64,000 nucleotides of DNA from Marinifilaceae bacterium (lineage in GTDB: Bacteria; Bacteroidota; Bacteroidia; Bacteroidales; Marinifilaceae), in contig JAOARN010000133.1 in assembly GCA_025210485.1 (NCBI GenBank), positions 1-64,000 on the forward strand, read 5' to 3'. A program made the position numbers and the translations under genes. The notes under the pieces are model-generated. The model saw only the letters and a program-made list of their open reading frames with translations, was not told the DNA's origin and searched no databases. Shown here piece by piece: positions 37,386 to 45,944 of this stretch; within the stretch, counting starts at the first letter, position 1; the number at the start of each line of letters is the position of its first letter.

Positions 37386-37833
37386 CTAGCCTATGCAAAA
37401 CTTATAAAGAAATTTCCTTGCATTTTTCAATACTCTTATTCTCTTATATGGTCGATTTTAGATATGTTATTATCTTCTCAAGTAATTAAATTTGTATTAA
37501 ATATATATTCTATACTTTTTCTTGAAGTTGACACCAGATTTTTGAGCATTCCAAGAATATAGAAGAAGCTTTGATAAATTCTATGAATCATAATTGGAAT
37601 TTCTATAGACTTAATGATTTGAAATGTATGAGATCTTTCGCTCGTGCCTCGCTTCAAGATGACGGATAGTAGTAGCGATAGTAGGAAGAGGGAAGGTTAT
37701 GTTGAGCTTGCGAAACATCTACGATAATTCAAAGAGTCGTGCTATAGAAATTATGAGATTCTTGATGCTCGAATATTTTCCAAATAGAGAAATAATTTAA
37801 AAGAAAAAACAAGCTGTTTTTTGCATAGGCTAG
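37386..37833. mobile_element. MITE-like element with TIRs and TSD
   Basis: The element is bounded by exact 15-bp terminal inverted repeats, CTAGCCTATGCAAAA (37386-37400) and TTTTGCATAGGCTAG (37819-37833). It is flanked on both sides by the direct repeat TTTACAG (37379-37385 and 37834-37840), a 7-bp target-site duplication. It is 448 bp long and has no transposase, so it would have to be moved in trans. The family is not recognised. Confidence 0.7.
37598..37752. repeat. Nested palindromic repeat with GC-richer core
   Basis: AATTTCTATAG (37598-37608) and CTATAGAAATT (37742-37752) are exact inverted ends of a 155-bp unit. Its arms are loosely complementary inward (ATGAGATCTTTCGCTCG on the left, GCGAAACATCTACGAT on the right). 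The core reads like the dispersed repeats with TTCGCTC...GATGAC and GTTGAGCTTGCGAAACAT seen in many bacterial genomes. It sits wholly inside the TIR element, so it was inserted into or carried by it. Confidence 0.55.
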
Positions 37834-37862
37834 TTTACAGTTTTTAATTTATTAATCTTTTT

Positions 37863-37885
37863 AGCCCAATGCAACTCATTGGGTT
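37863..37885. repeat. REP-like hairpin, relative of 1044-1066
   Basis: AGCCCAAT-GCAACTC-ATTGGGTT followed by a T-run. It differs from the palindrome at 1044-1066 at only a few positions, including the otherwise odd loop CAACTC. It could also act as a terminator. Confidence 0.6.
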
Positions 37886-38351
37886 TTTTTGTATGTATTT
37901 TTAAGACAATATGTTGTATTTGTGGTGTTGTAATTTTGGGAATTTCCTAACAGTAATATCTTTACTCATTGTTACTTTTGTCATAAATATTTATTTCGTA
38001 ATATGATTTACATTTTACTTATACAGTTTAACTTTACTTTATGCATAATTTTATATAGTCCACCTATTATTTAAACTGATACTAAACAATGCTATAATAT
38101 ATTTTCAAGCTTAGACTTCACACCAAGAGACTAATCATTATAATTTAAAATTGCACAAAACTAAACTCCTTTATAAACCACCAACAAAACAAGCTGAAAA
38201 TCTGAAAGCTAAGACTTGAACTACTATGTCAAATTTTAAAGAATAATTAATTATCTTAAATAAACATATACTATTAATTATTAATTGTTCATAAAACTTT
38301 CTTATTTTAGTGCTTTATTTTAACATTATTAATTAATTTTTTTGTTCTGTC

Positions 38352-39197
38352 ATGGATAATAAACCAGTAAAACCTTTCTACAAGAGTAAGTTTTTCTTAT
38401 ACCAAATAATTATTTCGGTTTTTGTTTTTATCATAATTGTTAATGTAGCATTATTCTCAGTGAAGAATTATACTAATCATGGTGAAAAAATAACAGTGCC
38501 AAACTTAAAAGGTAAAAACATTGAACAAGTTGAAAGTATTTTAAAACCCTTATTACTAAGATATACAGTTTATGATTCAATATACAATCCTGATTTCAAG
38601 CCAGGAGAGGTTGTTACACAAATTCCTAGTTCGAAATCTATAGTTAAAAGCAATAGAAATATAAATCTTATAATAAATTCAAAATATCCTAAAGATGTTG
38701 TTTTTCCAGATATAACAGACAACTCATTGAGACAAGCATACGAAAGACTAATAACAAGTGGTTTTAACATAAACAAGTTGATTTATGTTGAGAATAATTT
38801 TTTAAACTTAGTTCTATATGCTAAATACAAAAATGATAGTATTTCAGCAGGTAAATTAATTAAACAGGGTTCTAATATTGATCTTGTAGTTGGTATAGGA
38901 AATAAATCAAAAATTAATATCCCTAATCTATTTAAAGAGGATAAAAATCAAGCTATTGAAACATTATTAAGCTCTGGATTTAATATTGGGAAAATAGAAT
39001 ATGATGAATCAGTAAAAACGAAACAAGATAGAACGAAAGCAAAAATATACAAGCAAACTCCTCATTATAATGAAGATATCAAATTAACTCCAGGAAGTAA
39101 AATATCTATAAAATTAAGTCTTGACAGCACAAAACTGAAAATTCAGCCTAAATTTATTGAATCAAACGATGAAGATAATCAGGAAAACGAAGATTAA
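38352..39197 (+). CDS. Membrane-anchored PASTA-domain protein
   Basis: The 281-residue protein has a short cytoplasmic start, one membrane helix (about 14-37) and an extracytoplasmic part made of three PASTA domains (about 45-112, 115-180, 185-255), each starting with the typical (V/I)P(N/D)(L/I) motif (VPNLKGKNIEQ, FPDITDNSLRQ, IPNLFKEDKNQ). The acidic tail is disordered. PASTA domains bind cell-wall muropeptides in kinases and PBPs; a kinase or PBP domain is absent here. Just upstream of rluD-type and ddl genes. Confidence 0.9.
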   Translation: MDNKPVKPFYKSKFFLYQIIISVFVFIIIVNVALFSVKNYTNHGEKITVPNLKGKNIEQVESILKPLLLRYTVYDSIYNPDFKPGEVVTQIPSSKSIVKSNRNINLIINSKYPKDVVFPDITDNSLRQAYERLITSGFNINKLIYVENNFLNLVLYAKYKNDSISAGKLIKQGSNIDLVVGIGNKSKINIPNLFKEDKNQAIETLLSSGFNIGKIEYDESVKTKQDRTKAKIYKQTPHYNEDIKLTPGSKISIKLSLDSTKLKIQPKFIESNDEDNQENED

Positions 39198-39241
39198 TCA
39201 GTTTCTACAGAATAATCTATTTAATTTGAATACAAAAACTA

Positions 39242-39272
39242 TTTGGGAATAAAAGTTCTTATATTACTTTTG
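39242..39272 (+). promoter_or_regulatory. Promoter of pseudouridine synthase gene
   Basis: TTTG (39242-39245), 19 nt, TACTTTTG (39265-39272): a near-perfect Bacteroidota promoter. The start site is expected near 39280, so the transcript begins upstream of the hairpin at 39296-39334. Confidence 0.7.
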
Positions 39273-39295
39273 TCCACAATAAAATACGGCTTATA

Positions 39296-39334
39296 TATAG
39301 AAACCAAACAGTAGATTAGTTCTTGGTTTCTATA
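39296..39334 (+). promoter_or_regulatory. 12-bp leader hairpin before pseudouridine synthase gene
   Basis: TATAGAAACCAA (39296-39307) pairs exactly with TTGGTTTCTATA (39323-39334), followed by an impure T-stretch. By position it is either a late terminator of the PASTA gene or an attenuator-like structure in the leader of the next gene, since a good promoter lies upstream of it. Confidence 0.5.
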
Positions 39335-39366
39335 TTTTATTATTTCAATTGAATACAACAACAAAC

Positions 39367-40419
39367 ATGTTACAGGAAGATTACAATACGGAAAATTCAG
39401 AAATAGAAAATACTGAAGAAGAGAGATTTGAGCATTATCGTTTCGAGGTTGACCCAGGTCAAAGCATGCTTAGAATAGATAAGTATTTGGTTGATAGAAT
39501 TCAGAATCTATCGAGAAATAAAATACAGGAAGCTGCAAATGCAGGTTGCATTTTTGTTGATGGTAAAGCTGTAAAATCTAATTTTAAAGTTAAACCGAAT
39601 CAGGTAATTACAATAGAACTGAGTTTCCCTGCTCGTGAAATTGAGGTAATCCCAGAGAATATACCTATAGAAATTGAATATGAAGATGAAAGTCTTTTGG
39701 TTGTCAACAAAAAACCAGGTATGGTAGTACATCCATCATATGGTCATTATAATGGAACTCTAGTTAATGCCTTAGCATATCATTTTAAAGATCAGGAACA
39801 TATTAATACTGAAGATCCAAGACTTGGATTGGTTCACAGAATTGATAAAGACACTTCGGGACTTTTAGTAATTGCAAAAACAGATAATGCTAAAACAAAA
39901 CTAGGATTACAGTTCTTTAACAAAACTTCGAAACGTAGATATGTTGCATTGGTTTGGGGTGACTTAAAAGAAGACGAAGGTACAATAACTGGTCATATTG
40001 GAAGAAATTTAAAAAACAGAAAAGTTATGGACGTCTTCCCTGATGGGGATTATGGCAAACATGCTGTTACTCATTATAAAGTTTTGGAACGCATGGGCTA
40101 TGTAAATATGGTTGAATGCATTCTTGAAACAGGAAGAACACACCAGATTAGAGCTCACTTTAAACATATAGGGCATCCTCTGTTCAACGATGCTGAATAT
40201 GGAGGAGATCAAATTCTAAAAGGGACAAGTTTTACAAAATACAAACAGTTTGTTCAGAATTGTTTTAAGGTTTGCCCAAGACAAGCATTGCATGCTAAAA
40301 CACTAGGCTTTGTGCATCCTGAAACGGGAGATGAGATTTTATTTAATTCGGTAATTCCAGATGACATGAAAAATCTGTTTGATAAATGGAGAAACTATGT
40401 TTCGACAAGACAAGACTAA
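39367..40419 (+). CDS. RluD-family 23S rRNA pseudouridine synthase
   Basis: Isomerises uridines in large-subunit rRNA (RluD-like specificity is inferred). The ATG at 39367 gives 350 residues; the frame is open to a TTG at 39349, which is less likely. An S4 RNA-binding domain (about 25-85) is followed by the catalytic domain with HRIDKDTSGLLVIAKT, whose Asp is catalytic, and ETGRTHQIRAHFKHIGHPL. It is 44 nt ahead of ddl on the same strand. Confidence 0.93.
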   Translation: MLQEDYNTENSEIENTEEERFEHYRFEVDPGQSMLRIDKYLVDRIQNLSRNKIQEAANAGCIFVDGKAVKSNFKVKPNQVITIELSFPAREIEVIPENIPIEIEYEDESLLVVNKKPGMVVHPSYGHYNGTLVNALAYHFKDQEHINTEDPRLGLVHRIDKDTSGLLVIAKTDNAKTKLGLQFFNKTSKRRYVALVWGDLKEDEGTITGHIGRNLKNRKVMDVFPDGDYGKHAVTHYKVLERMGYVNMVECILETGRTHQIRAHFKHIGHPLFNDAEYGGDQILKGTSFTKYKQFVQNCFKVCPRQALHAKTLGFVHPETGDEILFNSVIPDDMKNLFDKWRNYVSTRQD

Positions 40420-40462
40420 TTGAAATTCTAGAATTTTTTATCTCGCAAGTAAAATTATTTAA

Positions 40463-41434
40463 ATGAAAAAAAACATAGCGATAGTTGCTGGAGGTTACTC
40501 ATCAGAACAAGAAATTTCAAAACTCACAGCAAAATACATATATAATCATATTGAGCCTACTAAATATAACTTATACTTTGTAGTAATATCAAAAGACAGA
40601 TGGTATGTAGAGATAGATGACAAATCTATAAATATTGACAAATCTGATTTTAGTTTTTCTTTCAACTCAAATAAAGTTAAATTCGATTTTGCGTACATTG
40701 CTATCCATGGTCATCCCGGTGAAGATGGAACAATGCAAGCATATTTCGACTTATTAGAGATAGCTTATTCTACTGGAGATATGTTGTCTACAGCATTGAC
40801 TTTCAATAAATATCAGTGTAATAATTATCTTAGTAAGCTTGGTTTTAAAACAGCAAAAGCAGTTCTTCTAAAAAATAAAAACTACGATTCTGAGAATATT
40901 ATCAAAGAATTAAGTTTACCTTGTTTTGTAAAACCCAACTCAAATGGCTCTAGTTTTGGAATATCGAAAGTAAAGACAAATAAAGAATTGATTCCTGCTA
41001 TTGAAAAAGCATTTCAGGAAAGCAATGAAGTTATTATAGAAGAATTTCTTGATGGCCTTGAATTTACCTGCGGTGTAATAATAAATAAGGATAGTGCATT
41101 TGCTCTTCCAATTACAGAGGTGCTGCCTAAGAATGAATTTTTTGATTATGAAGCTAAGTATGATCCAAAAATGGCTGAAGAAATTACTCCAGCTAGAATA
41201 ACAGATCAATTAAAAAACGATATTCAAAACACGAGTATAAAAATAGCCCAAGAGCTCAACTGTAAAGGAATTGTGAGAATCGACTATATGGTAGTTCAGC
41301 ATAGCATATATGTAATTGAAGTAAATACTATACCGGGAATGACAAGCAATAGTTTTATTCCGAAACAACTTGCATCAGCTGATATAAAACTCAAGGATGT
41401 CTTAGAGAGAATAATCGACGATAATTTAAACTAA
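40463..41434 (+). CDS. ddl: D-alanine--D-alanine ligase
   Basis: Joins two D-alanines with ATP for peptidoglycan precursor synthesis. The 323-residue ATP-grasp protein has GGYSSEQEIS near the start, HGHPGEDGTMQAYFD, FVKPNSNGSSFGISKV and the Mg-binding C-terminal VIEVNTIPGMTSNSFIPKQ. Length is typical. Likely co-transcribed with the pseudouridine synthase. A palindromic terminator follows. Confidence 0.96.
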   Translation: MKKNIAIVAGGYSSEQEISKLTAKYIYNHIEPTKYNLYFVVISKDRWYVEIDDKSINIDKSDFSFSFNSNKVKFDFAYIAIHGHPGEDGTMQAYFDLLEIAYSTGDMLSTALTFNKYQCNNYLSKLGFKTAKAVLLKNKNYDSENIIKELSLPCFVKPNSNGSSFGISKVKTNKELIPAIEKAFQESNEVIIEEFLDGLEFTCGVIINKDSAFALPITEVLPKNEFFDYEAKYDPKMAEEITPARITDQLKNDIQNTSIKIAQELNCKGIVRIDYMVVQHSIYVIEVNTIPGMTSNSFIPKQLASADIKLKDVLERIIDDNLN

Positions 41435-41488
41435 TTATATAAAAATTTACAAGATGTGTTTATCTTGTTTGTGTTGCTTAAGTTTGTT

Positions 41489-41524
41489 TATGCGAAACGA
41501 TATTAATCGTTTCGCATTTTTTTA
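41489..41524. terminator. Terminator after ddl
   Basis: ATGCGAAACGATA pairs with TATCGTTTCGCAT (with a TAAT loop) and is followed by a T-run. It lies between the convergent ddl and 41529 genes. Confidence 0.9.
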
Positions 41525-41528
41525 TATC

Positions 41529-43814
41529 TTACCATTCAAATTTATCTATCAATAAATATGCAACTAAATACAAGACTGCTCCTATTAAAAGCGCTATGTT
41601 AAATCCATAAGCAAATACTATTAATAAAATAGCACTAGCTCCTAGAGTCGAAGCTACACCATTTACAGCAAAGCCCCAATCAACCAATTCCCCAACTCTT
41701 AAGCTTGCTTTAGGAAATGGCATCCCCATAAAAAATCCTAATGGAAGAATTATTAAAGAAACCAATACCGAACGCAGATAAATAGGAAGAAAACTCATAT
41801 TTTCTAATATTATATGAAATAAACATATATCCAATATCAACCATAATATAATTGAGCCGAAAACAATTTTATTCGAAAATAGTTTAGAATAGCGACTACC
41901 TATACCAGATGCAATCAAAAGACTTAACAACACACAAGTTATACTATAAAAAGAAGCTCCAATAAATAAAGCATATTTTTGCATCAGTACAATTTCAATT
42001 ATCATAAAAGCTGCACCAATAATAAAAAAGAACATCCATGAAGGTAAACTTAATTTAGGTCCTTTCACAAAATAGGGCAATACAACTAGAGGTACAAATA
42101 ATACAATCAATAATGCAATAATAATCAATATAATTACCTTAGTTACTGGAAAACCTGAGAATACGGTATATTTTTTAACTTTAGATAAATTCTCGAAATT
42201 AAAATTAGCCCATTTACCCAATTGCGCTACAAAAGGTTTTAAATCGGTGGTTGGTGATATCTTCACTTTTGACTTATCAATATTTGTAGCCCATCCAGTT
42301 TTGATTATATCATTAATCAAATTATTTTCATCTTTATTAAGAGGGAAGATATTTTTCTTAAAACTATAAGAAGACTCAAGATTTTCGCCAAAAGCATTTT
42401 GGATTATGTCAGCGGTCAATTCTCGTTTTGATAATAATAATATTTTTCGTCGTGCTTTGGGCATTGAGTAAACTGCAAAATACTTTTCGGCATTTTTTAT
42501 TCCTAATTCATTTAAAGCATCAATTAATGAACTCACTAATCTAGGCATGTATATTTGGTGTTCCATGACTAAAAAACCTTTTTCAGACATAGAATTCCAA
42601 TAATCTATGAATGCCTCTGTTGTAAAAATATAATTCTCTGCAAATGCAAATGAACCAGATCCCAAAGCTGCCCATGTGTTTGAACTCAACGAATAAATCA
42701 AATCAAATTTAGATTCAAACTGTTTTACATAAGTTCTTGCATCTTCAGAAACTACTTTTACTCTTGGATCTAAATATAGCCCGCCTGTGAAATCTTTGCA
42801 GCTAACTAATGAATCATAATTAGTTGAATCTTTTTGTAGATATGAATCCAAATCACCCTCGACTAACATTTTGTTTATATGAGGATTAACTTCGACGGCA
42901 TGCACGTCTGTAGCACCATATGCTAAAGCTTGAAGCACATCACCACCGCCACCAGCACCTAAAGACAAGAAACTGCAATTATCAAATTTTTCAATTAAAT
43001 ATCTAACATCAATCATCCATGGAGAGGGGTTTTGATTAGCTATAGTATCAAAATTGCCATCAAATGCATAAACAGGAGTGTTAGCTACATTATCAATATT
43101 TATCCCTCTAGCTGATTTATCATATTCATAAAGTTTAATCTTTGACATTGCGTCCCAATGTTTGTAAATAATCTTTGCTGGTTCTTTAGTTTCCTTCTCC
43201 AGTAAAGAATCGGCATTACTAATCAAAACAAACATGAAAACAACAGATGTTAGAGGAAAAATCTTAAAATAAGATTTTGTATGTATTATAGCTGCAAATA
43301 GAATAGGGATAGAGAATAAAAAAACAGCATACTGTGTTCCTGCGAAATTCATTAACAAAACAGAGGACAATACACTAATCCCAGCAGCAATTAGGTCAAA
43401 CATGTATAATCGTGGCATATCTTTATGGTTGTTTCGAAATAAAATAGCCAACGAAATTCCTCCGAAAAAATAACAGGAACTCAATATTAAAATACATAAA
43501 ATAAGTTTTAAAATTGAGTCAAATGATGCAAACATATTTGCAATATCAAGATCTATCTTAAAGACTAAGACAGGAGCCAAATAAGATAGTAAACCAGATA
43601 ATGTTAAATAAAATCCAAATAATTTTTCATTGTTCATTTTAGGAAATAGGCGTAGCGCAAGCCCTCCCATGCTTGTTCCCATAATAGCTAGAGATATTAT
43701 AAGAAAAGCAAAAGTATAAAAAAACTCCGCCGAAAAGACTCTTGTCCATAGTAATTCGGTCGCTAATAAACTTAATGATATTAGCCCAACGGTAAAGTAC
43801 TTTAGTTTTTGCAT
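41529..43814 (-). CDS. Membrane spermidine-synthase-like protein
   Basis: A 761-residue protein: about seven N-terminal membrane helices (1-210), a central SpeE-like methyltransferase-fold domain (about 235-480) with SLGAGGGGDVLQALAYGATDVHAVEVNP and a VVSEDARTYVKQ motif, then about six C-terminal helices (545-760). This fused architecture is known from uncharacterised polyamine-aminopropyltransferase-like proteins; whether it makes spermidine is unknown. No polyamine gene is adjacent. Confidence 0.8.
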   Translation of the reverse strand: MQKLKYFTVGLISLSLLATELLWTRVFSAEFFYTFAFLIISLAIMGTSMGGLALRLFPKMNNEKLFGFYLTLSGLLSYLAPVLVFKIDLDIANMFASFDSILKLILCILILSSCYFFGGISLAILFRNNHKDMPRLYMFDLIAAGISVLSSVLLMNFAGTQYAVFLFSIPILFAAIIHTKSYFKIFPLTSVVFMFVLISNADSLLEKETKEPAKIIYKHWDAMSKIKLYEYDKSARGINIDNVANTPVYAFDGNFDTIANQNPSPWMIDVRYLIEKFDNCSFLSLGAGGGGDVLQALAYGATDVHAVEVNPHINKMLVEGDLDSYLQKDSTNYDSLVSCKDFTGGLYLDPRVKVVSEDARTYVKQFESKFDLIYSLSSNTWAALGSGSFAFAENYIFTTEAFIDYWNSMSEKGFLVMEHQIYMPRLVSSLIDALNELGIKNAEKYFAVYSMPKARRKILLLSKRELTADIIQNAFGENLESSYSFKKNIFPLNKDENNLINDIIKTGWATNIDKSKVKISPTTDLKPFVAQLGKWANFNFENLSKVKKYTVFSGFPVTKVIILIIIALLIVLFVPLVVLPYFVKGPKLSLPSWMFFFIIGAAFMIIEIVLMQKYALFIGASFYSITCVLLSLLIASGIGSRYSKLFSNKIVFGSIILWLILDICLFHIILENMSFLPIYLRSVLVSLIILPLGFFMGMPFPKASLRVGELVDWGFAVNGVASTLGASAILLIVFAYGFNIALLIGAVLYLVAYLLIDKFEW

Positions 43815-44558
43815 AAACTTTTAGTTTAGATCTTTATCATAAAATTTAATTACAAGGATGTTATTTTCGGAATTAAACTCTACGATAAATAATAATAAAA
43901 TGGATAATTAGTTTTAAGATTGCCCTGAAAATTTAGTATATAATTGAAACGAGTGCAGGAAATCATTCATAAACCACTAGTAGTTAGTTTGTGAGAATAG
44001 AGAAGTCTATTGTTTATTCAATAAGCAGCAATAATTTTCAAGCTTAGGTGTTTCTATAAAATTAAATAAAAGGCAAGTAAATATAATAATTAGATATTAA
44101 ACATAAGAATAAAACTATGCAAATTAAGTGTTTTTAACAATTTGTTTGTTTACAAAAAAGAACTCATCTAGCAAATATAAATACTAATCATAATCTTATG
44201 AAAAATCAAAAATATTCCAAAAATTCAAGTTTGAAATATTACAAGATTTTTGATTCTATAATCACCGAAATAAAATTTATCATATAGAAACTATCTATTT
44301 TGAAAAACAGAAGATTTGGGTTTCTTTACTGACAATTACACATAGAGTATATTGTTGATATCTACAATATACAATTGCATATATACTGATTATTAAATAG
44401 TTTTATTTCTTATACCATTAAATTATCAAAACTATACTCCTTGGATTTAAAACTTATTTTTTCAAAAACACAAAAAAGTCATAAAGAGTCAAATAAGAAA
44501 AAAGATAACTAGATATACTAAAAAAACAGAACTATATTTGTGCCCTAAAATCATCCGA
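43815..44558. other. Intergenic region before DbpA-like helicase
   Basis: No supported gene. It contains a 9-bp inverted repeat, GTATATTGT (44347-44355) with ACAATATAC (44364-44372), and a TATATTTG promoter box (44533-44540). Confidence 0.5.
44533..44540 (+). promoter_or_regulatory. -7 box of helicase gene
   Basis: TATATTTG matches TAnnTTTG. It overlaps the in-frame TTG at 44538 and leaves a leader of only about 12 nt before the ATG at 44559, so the mRNA would be nearly leaderless. Confidence 0.5.
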
Positions 44559-45866
44559 ATGAAGAAAATTATAGATATAAAGAAAGCTAATATCGAGAAG
44601 TTGAATGCTATGCAGCTTGCGAGTATTGAGTGTGCAAAGACCGAGAGTGAGATTGTACTGCTTTCAAAAACAGGTTCTGGAAAGACTCTTGCATACCTAA
44701 TCCCATTAGTAGAAAGAATGCAACAAACTGAGACTAACTCCACATCATTGGTAATTGCTCCAACGAGAGAACTAGTAATTCAGATTGAAAAAATGCTGAG
44801 GGATGTTTCCGAAAATATCCGAATATTATCATGTTATGGCGGTCATCCATTTTCGAGCGAGCGTAGAAGTCTTGAAAATGAATTAGATATAATTATTGGC
44901 ACTCCTGGTAGATTGGCCGACCATATTCGCAGAGAAACCATAAACATTAGCAATATAGAATCTTTAGTTATAGACGAATACGACAAATGTCTTGAGTTTG
45001 GTTTTCATAATGAGATGAGTCAAATTGTTGAAAAGCTCGATTTTCTTGACTTAAAAATATTAACATCAGCTACAATTATTGATCAATTACCTGATTTTAT
45101 GAACGTAAAATCAGTGAAAACACTTAATTTTTTAGAACGAAGAAAAGAAGCAAGTCATTTTAAGATGATGCTGGTTGAGACTGAGAACAGAGATAAATTA
45201 TACGATCTATATAAACTAATTAGTAATTTTCAAGAGGCTAAAACAATAGTTTTTGTTAATCATAGAGAATCAGCAGTCAGAGTTTATGATTACTTAAAAA
45301 CTAAAAATATAGAAAGTGAATATTTCCACGGAGGTCTAGAACAAAATGAAAGAGAAAGACGTTTGTTCAAATTCAGATCCTCTTGTTGTAATTTTTTAAT
45401 TTCTACAGATTTATCTGCTAGAGGCCTGGATATTGAAGGTATTGAAAATATAATCCATTACCACTTACCTAGCTCATCTGAGTCGTATATTCATCGTAAT
45501 GGTAGAACTGCTCGTATGAACAATAGAGGAGCAGGATACATTATAAAAACAGTGGATGATGAATTACCTGAATATATATATGATTATACAAAGATCTCAA
45601 ATGAAATTTTAAATGAGGAAATCCTTCCACCAGAGTCAATATGTTTATTTATAGCAAAAGGCAAAAAAGATAAAATTCGAAAAATTGATCTTGTTGGCTT
45701 TTTCATGAAAGAGGGAGGTCTAAACAAATCCGAATTAGGATTGATCGATGTTAAAGATTACTGTTCATACATTGCTGTCAACAGAAAAAAACACAAAAAA
45801 CTATTAAAAACTATATCTAATAAGAAAATTAAAAATAGACCTATAAAGGTTAAAATATCTTATTGA
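44559..45866 (+). CDS. DEAD-box RNA helicase, DbpA-like
   Basis: ATP-dependent RNA helicase of 435 residues. Walker A SKTGSGKT, motif Ia PTRELVIQ, GTPGRLADH, motif II as DEYD rather than DEAD, motif III SATI, STDLSARGLDIEG and motif VI HRNGRTARM. The C-terminal 65 residues (IRKIDLVGFFMKEGGLNKSEL, then SYIAVNRKKHKKLLK) fit the DbpA RNA-binding domain that recognises 23S rRNA hairpin 92. The start at 44559 is chosen because the upstream TTG lies in the promoter box. Likely role: 50S subunit assembly. Confidence 0.9.
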   Translation: MKKIIDIKKANIEKLNAMQLASIECAKTESEIVLLSKTGSGKTLAYLIPLVERMQQTETNSTSLVIAPTRELVIQIEKMLRDVSENIRILSCYGGHPFSSERRSLENELDIIIGTPGRLADHIRRETINISNIESLVIDEYDKCLEFGFHNEMSQIVEKLDFLDLKILTSATIIDQLPDFMNVKSVKTLNFLERRKEASHFKMMLVETENRDKLYDLYKLISNFQEAKTIVFVNHRESAVRVYDYLKTKNIESEYFHGGLEQNERERRLFKFRSSCCNFLISTDLSARGLDIEGIENIIHYHLPSSSESYIHRNGRTARMNNRGAGYIIKTVDDELPEYIYDYTKISNEILNEEILPPESICLFIAKGKKDKIRKIDLVGFFMKEGGLNKSELGLIDVKDYCSYIAVNRKKHKKLLKTISNKKIKNRPIKVKISY

Positions 45867-45944
45867 ACAGTATGATAAGCATCGAAATAGCATATGACTT
45901 TGTTTACTGAAAAACTAAGACATATGCTATTTTTTCCAAAAATG

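Larger units (their letters stand above)
36763..38351. other. Gene-free 1.6-kb region with mobile element
   Basis: No supported gene; a 65-codon frame at 37365-37562 is not convincing. It contains a 448-bp TIR/TSD element (37386-37833) with a nested 155-bp palindromic repeat, and directly to its right a REP-like hairpin (37863-37885). The rest is AT-rich and unremarkable. Confidence 0.6.

Noticed and set aside
37365-37562. 65-codon open frame at the left end of the TIR element
   Set aside because: It crosses the left TIR, has low-complexity AT-driven composition, no recognisable motif and no start context; better explained as chance within the element.
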